DNA of 64,000 nucleotides from positions 8,569,752-8,633,751 of the forward strand of contig NW_024881301.1 of NCBI RefSeq assembly GCF_018691265.1, read 5' to 3'. Numbering within the stretch: position 1 is the first letter of the stretch; each line of letters begins with the position of its first letter. Origin of the DNA: Tyto alba (lineage: Eukaryota > Chordata > Aves > Strigiformes > Tytonidae). Below the pieces are notes generated by a model. It was not told where the DNA came from and searched no databases. It worked only from the letters and a program-made list of their open reading frames with translations. A program made the translations under genes and the position numbers. Of the stretch, positions 60,171 to 64,000 are shown one piece after another.

Positions 60171-61860
60171 AGTGCAGAGAAAGCTCACCACCCTGGACTT
60201 CAGGAGAGCAGATTTCATCCTCTTCAGGAACCTGCTTGGCAGAGTACCATGGGATAAAGCCCTGGAGAGAAGAGGGGCCCTAGAAAACTGGTTAATATTC
60301 AAGGATCACCTCCTCCAAGCTCAGGAGTGATGTATCCCGACAAGAAGTCAGGTAAGAATGCCGGGAAGCTTGCATGGATGAACAAGGAGCTCCTGGACAA
60401 ACTGAAACATAAAAAGGAAACCTACAGAGGGTGGAAGCAAGCACAGGTAGCCTGGGAAGAATACAGAGAAACTGTCCAAGCAGCCAGGGATCAGGTTAGG
60501 AAGTCCAGAGCCCTGATAGAATTAAATCTGGCAAGGGACATCAAGGCCAACAAGAAGAGCTTGTATAGATACATCAGTGATAAAAGGAAGACTAGGGAAA
60601 ATGTGAGCCCTCTCTGGAAGAAGAGACTTGGTTACTTGGGACATGGAGAAAGCTGAAGTACTCTTTCACCTCAGTCTTCACTAGCAGGGGCTCCAGCCAC
60701 ACCACCCAAGACAAGCAAAGGTAGGAGGACTGGGAGAATAAAGAACTGCCCACTGTAGGAGAAAATCAGGTTTGAGACCATATAAGGAACCTGAAGGTGC
60801 ACAAGTCCATGGGACCTGATGAGATGCATCCACAGGCCCCGAGTGGCTAAACCAGTATCCATCATATTTGAGAAGTCGTGGCAGTCCAGTGAAGTTTCCA
60901 CTGACTGGAAAAGGAGAAATGCGACTCTCATTTTTAAAAAGGGAAAAAAGGAATACCCAGGGACTACAGGCCAATGAGTCTCACCTCTGTCCCCAGAAAG
61001 ATCATGGAGCAGATCCTCCTAGGAACTGTGCTAAGGCACGTGGAAAATAAGTAGGTGATTGCTAACAGCGAACATGGCTTCACTAAGAGCAAATCATGCC
61101 TAACAAATTTGGTGGCCTTCTATAACAGAGTTACAGTGTTGGTGGGAGAGCATCATCTACCTGGACTTGTCCAAAGCATTTGACACTGTCCTGCATGACA
61201 TCCTTGTCTCTAAATTGGAGAGACATGGATTTGATGGACCAGTTGGTGGACAACAAATTGGCTGGATGGTCGCACTCGAAAGAGTTGTGGTCAATGGCTC
61301 GATATCCAAGTGGAGAGCAGTGATGAGTGGTGTTCCTCGGGGTTATTGGGTCTAGTGCTGTTTAACATCTTGGCAACATGGGCAGTGGGCACCCTCAGCA
61401 AGTTTGCTGATGGCACCAAGCTGTGCGGTGCAGTCGACACACTGGAGGGAAGGGATGCCATCCAGAGGGACCTTGACTGGCTTGAGTGGTGGGCCTGTGC
61501 AAAACCTCATGAATTTCAACAAGGTCAAGTGCAAGGTCCTGCACATGGGTCAGGGCAATCCAAAGCACAAATATAGGCTGGATGATGAATAGATTGAGAG
61601 CAGCCCAGTGGAGAAGGACTTGAGAGTGTTGGTTGACAAAAAGCTCGACATGGCCTGGCAACGTGTGCTCGCAGCCTGGAAAACCAACCATATCCTGGGC
61701 TACATCGAGACGCATGACCAGCAGGTTGAGGGAGGTGATTCTCTCACTCCACTCAGGAGACCCCACCTGCAGTGCTGTGTCCAGCTCAGGGGCCCTCAAC
61801 ATAAGAAGGACATGGACCTGCTCAAGTGGATCCAGAGGAGGCCAAGAAGATGATCAAGGA
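60171..61860 (+). pseudogene. CR1 ORF2 reverse transcriptase domain remnant
   Basis: The linker [16 protein letters not shown] region at 60,327-60,656 is followed by a heavily broken finger region. The palm block is recognisable as LDLSKAFDTVLHDILVSKLE from 61,161, with its Asp residues kept. The catalytic FADD box reads FADG at 61,403-61,414, losing the second Asp. NFNKVKCKVLHMGQGNP and DLRVLVDKKLDMAWQRVLA follow in shifted frames, and the tail DMDLLKWIQRRPRR ends at about 61,850. Several frameshifts and stops show it cannot produce an active enzyme. Confidence 0.9.
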
Positions 61861-62433
61861 ACTGGAGCAGCTCCCCTGGGAGGCCAGGCTGACAGAGTTG
61901 GGGTTGTTCAGCCTGGAGAAGGCTCTGGGGAGAACTTAGAGTGGCCTTCTAGTAATTAAAGGGGCTACAGGGAAGGTGGGGAGGGACTCTTTATCAGGGA
62001 GTGTAGTGATAGGAGGAAGGGTAATGGTTTTAAATTGAAAGAGGGTAGATATAGATATTAGGAAGAAACTCATTACTGTGAGGGCGGTGAGGCACTGGAA
62101 CAGGTTACCCCCAGAAGTAGTGGATGCCTCATTTCTGGAAGGGTCCAAGGCCAGGTTGGACGGGGCTTTGAGCAACCTGGTTCAGTGGAAGGTGACCCTG
62201 CCCGTGGCAGGGGGTTGGAACTAGATGGTCTTTAAGGTCCCTTACAACCCAAACCATTCTCTGATTCCATGACCCCTCAGAGGCGCCTGCTGCCCCTGCG
62301 AGCCTGGCAGCACCCCACAGTGCCGGGTCCCAGGGGAATGGGACGGGGGTCATCAGGGATTCACTTCCCCACGCCATCAGTGACAAGGATGCCATCCTCC
62401 CGCGAAGCCCTTCCTCCGCACCGAAAAACTTGA

Positions 62434-62450
62434 TTTTTTTTTTTTTTTTT
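62434..62450 (+). repeat. T homopolymer
   Basis: A T run of 17, followed within 30 bases by a shorter T run, at the edge of the second CpG island. Confidence 0.9.
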
Positions 62451-62479
62451 CCCCAATAGACATATTTTTTTTAACAGGT

Positions 62480-63010
62480 TTTCACAGCTCCCCACAGCCG
62501 CCAACGCCTCATAACCCAACCGCGCGGAACGCAGCCCGCGTCCCCAGTAACCAACCGCCCGCTGCGGCGGCCGCCGGCGGAGCGATACGCGGCCGGGCCC
62601 GGCGCGGCGGCGGGACGCGCGCGGCCGCAGTGCCGCCTAGCGGCGCCCGCGCGCCCGGCCCCTCCGCCGCTGCCCGGCCCCTCGCAGGCCCCCGGGGGTC
62701 GGCCTGCCTCGCGTGGGGTGCCCGGGCTGCCGGCGGCTCTGACAGCTCGCCGGGGGCTGCCGACTCCCCGGGAGCCGCGGAGCCCCGGCTGCCGCCTGGC
62801 AAAGGCGGCACCGCTTCTGCTGGGGATGAAGAGAACCCGTGGCGTTAAGGAGGGGGAGTTTGGTTCCCCTGAACCAGCCGCTTGCGCTCACCCCCGTGGG
62901 GGTTGACTCGCAGGAGCGACCTGGCCGCTGCTGGTGGCTGCCCTGAACAGAGCTCCGCTCCGGGGACGTGCGCCTTTCCTGAGCCCTTGTCGCCCCCGCC
63001 GCCTTTTCCT
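62480..63010. promoter_or_regulatory. Second CpG island, probable promoter
   Basis: About 530 bases very dense in CpG (CGCGCGG, GGCCGCCGGCGG, GCGCGGCGGCGGG words). It starts about 210 bases after the end of the CR1 element. Frames open on both strands here reflect base composition. The ATG at about 62,826 on the plus strand (MKRTRGVKEGEFGSPEPAAC) stays open only 27 codons or so and lacks a convincing donor. The direction of transcription cannot be decided. Confidence 0.65.
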
Positions 63011-64000
63011 GCTCCCCAGCTTTCACTGCTGCAAATTTACCATCTTTCCCTTCAGTTACACATCCCTGTCTTGCGACACTTGTAAAATTTAAGTAGTTCT
63101 TATTTTCTCTGCTACATGGATAAGTAATGCTTTTCCTTTCTGTTTAGACCCTTGCATCGCTGGTTTGTTCCTTCCCTGTCCCAGCCAGCCCTGGTAATCG
63201 TAAATGTCTGTGAGGGGACTCCTGGGCTGGGTGTCTCTGAGAGAGAAAGTGTGAAATGGGTGGACATCTGATGGATGGAGAATGTGAGGGGGAAGTGTCA
63301 GTGGTGGGTGATGGTCTGCAGGCGAAATATCTGCCCTCCTGGAGAATGTGACAGTGATCCACATCATTTCTCATCGATTGAAATCGCTTGTCACTCAAGT
63401 CAAAGTATGCCACAGCATAGCAACAGCAAATGCTGCCTGAGGACACCCTGTGAACCTGGCTGTGGAAAGAGCCTGTGCACATCTGGGGGAACATCTCTTC
63501 TGGAATCTCTCCAAAGGGCACAACAATGTGATATTAAGCTACACCTCGTTTTTATGGCTGCTGGTACACTAAGGTCAGTTCATGGGAGAAATGCAGGCTG
63601 AGCCTAACTTCTCTTCACCAGGCGTCTTGTCTGAGATAAAGTGTGCTTGATGGTACATGCGGGTGTGTGAGCGCACCCCGTTCAGGATAGGGTGGAACCA
63701 GGATGTTGCCTGCCGGAGAACGTGAAGCTGCCGCTTGGCAAAGCACACAACCCCTGGCAGTGTGCCCAGAAAACCAGAGCACCCCACAAAAGAAATACAC
63801 AAACAGAAAAAAAAAAAAAAAAAAATGCAAGCAGAAAAGAGCTCTCAAACAGGCTTCCTTAATTGGGTTAGAGGCAGGTTATTTAATCTTTTTTTACCTT
63901 GAAGTCCTCCTGTAAGCAACACCTAAGGACAGAGAAGGAGAAGGCACGGCCTGCCTACCCTTCTCCCCTGTGGCCACATCTCATAGGAGAGTCCACTCAC
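63011..64000. other. Sequence beyond the second CpG island, nothing recognised
   Basis: Moderate GC content, no repeat body. An A run of about 19 lies at 63,807-63,825. Frames of 70-125 codons on both strands lack motifs and paired splice sites. This could be the first intron of the gene served by the island. Confidence 0.3.

Larger units (their letters stand above)
58590..62272 (+). mobile_element. Long, 5'-truncated CR1 LINE, inactive
   Basis: About 3.7 kb in plus orientation, holding the last half of ORF1, nearly all of ORF2 and the 3' end. It closes with TTTAAGGTCCCTTACAACCC, then AAACCATTCTCTGATTCCAT and GA, the CR1 terminal octamer repeat in degraded form. Complete avian CR1 elements are about 4.5 kb, so roughly the first kilobase is missing. 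Frameshifts and stop codons break both frames. Its 3' end resembles the minus-strand fragment at 36.2 kb, suggesting a related subfamily. No target-site duplication was identified. Confidence 0.95.

Noticed and set aside
63143..63521. 125-codon minus-strand frame near the second CpG island
   Set aside because: No splice partners or motif. A plus-strand frame of similar length overlaps it.

Overview
The window looks like a bird nuclear chromosome. The evidence is five partial CR1 LINE copies and one long CR1 copy carrying avian-type 3' ends, one avian retroviral-type solo LTR, a few worn MIR-like fragments, little other repeat DNA, and two compact CpG islands in AT-rich sequence. No bacterial genes, tRNA, rRNA or CRISPR array was seen. 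Most long open frames are what chance would give in 64 kb.

Layout. Positions 1 to about 46,100 are AT-rich, A-rich on the plus strand, and read best as introns with small exons of a minus-strand gene. I found a series of short candidate coding exons with good splice sites whose reading phases often fit together. They run from a possible start-codon exon near 39.9 kb, through a tight cluster at 29.0-29.9 kb, to a possible terminal exon with stop and polyadenylation signal at 0.15-0.42 kb. The gene would start in the GC-rich island at 46.1-48.0 kb, which has strong minus-strand splice donors. I do not recognise the protein. The A-rich plus strand makes good-looking minus-strand acceptors common, so each exon is a hypothesis and the whole chain is unproven. 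A hydrophobic alternative last exon near 8.2 kb would give a membrane-anchored isoform.

The CpG island at 46.1-48.0 kb also has a plus-strand donor, and a possible noncoding plus-strand exon lies near 51.7 kb, so the promoter may be bidirectional. From 48 to 58.6 kb I see no convincing gene. A 3.7 kb, 5'-truncated and inactivated CR1 element occupies 58.6-62.3 kb. Immediately after it a second CpG island (62.5-63.0 kb) probably marks the promoter of another gene, most of which would lie outside the window.

The five CR1 fragments inside the presumed gene are all on the minus strand (the presumed sense strand), while the solo LTR is on the plus strand.
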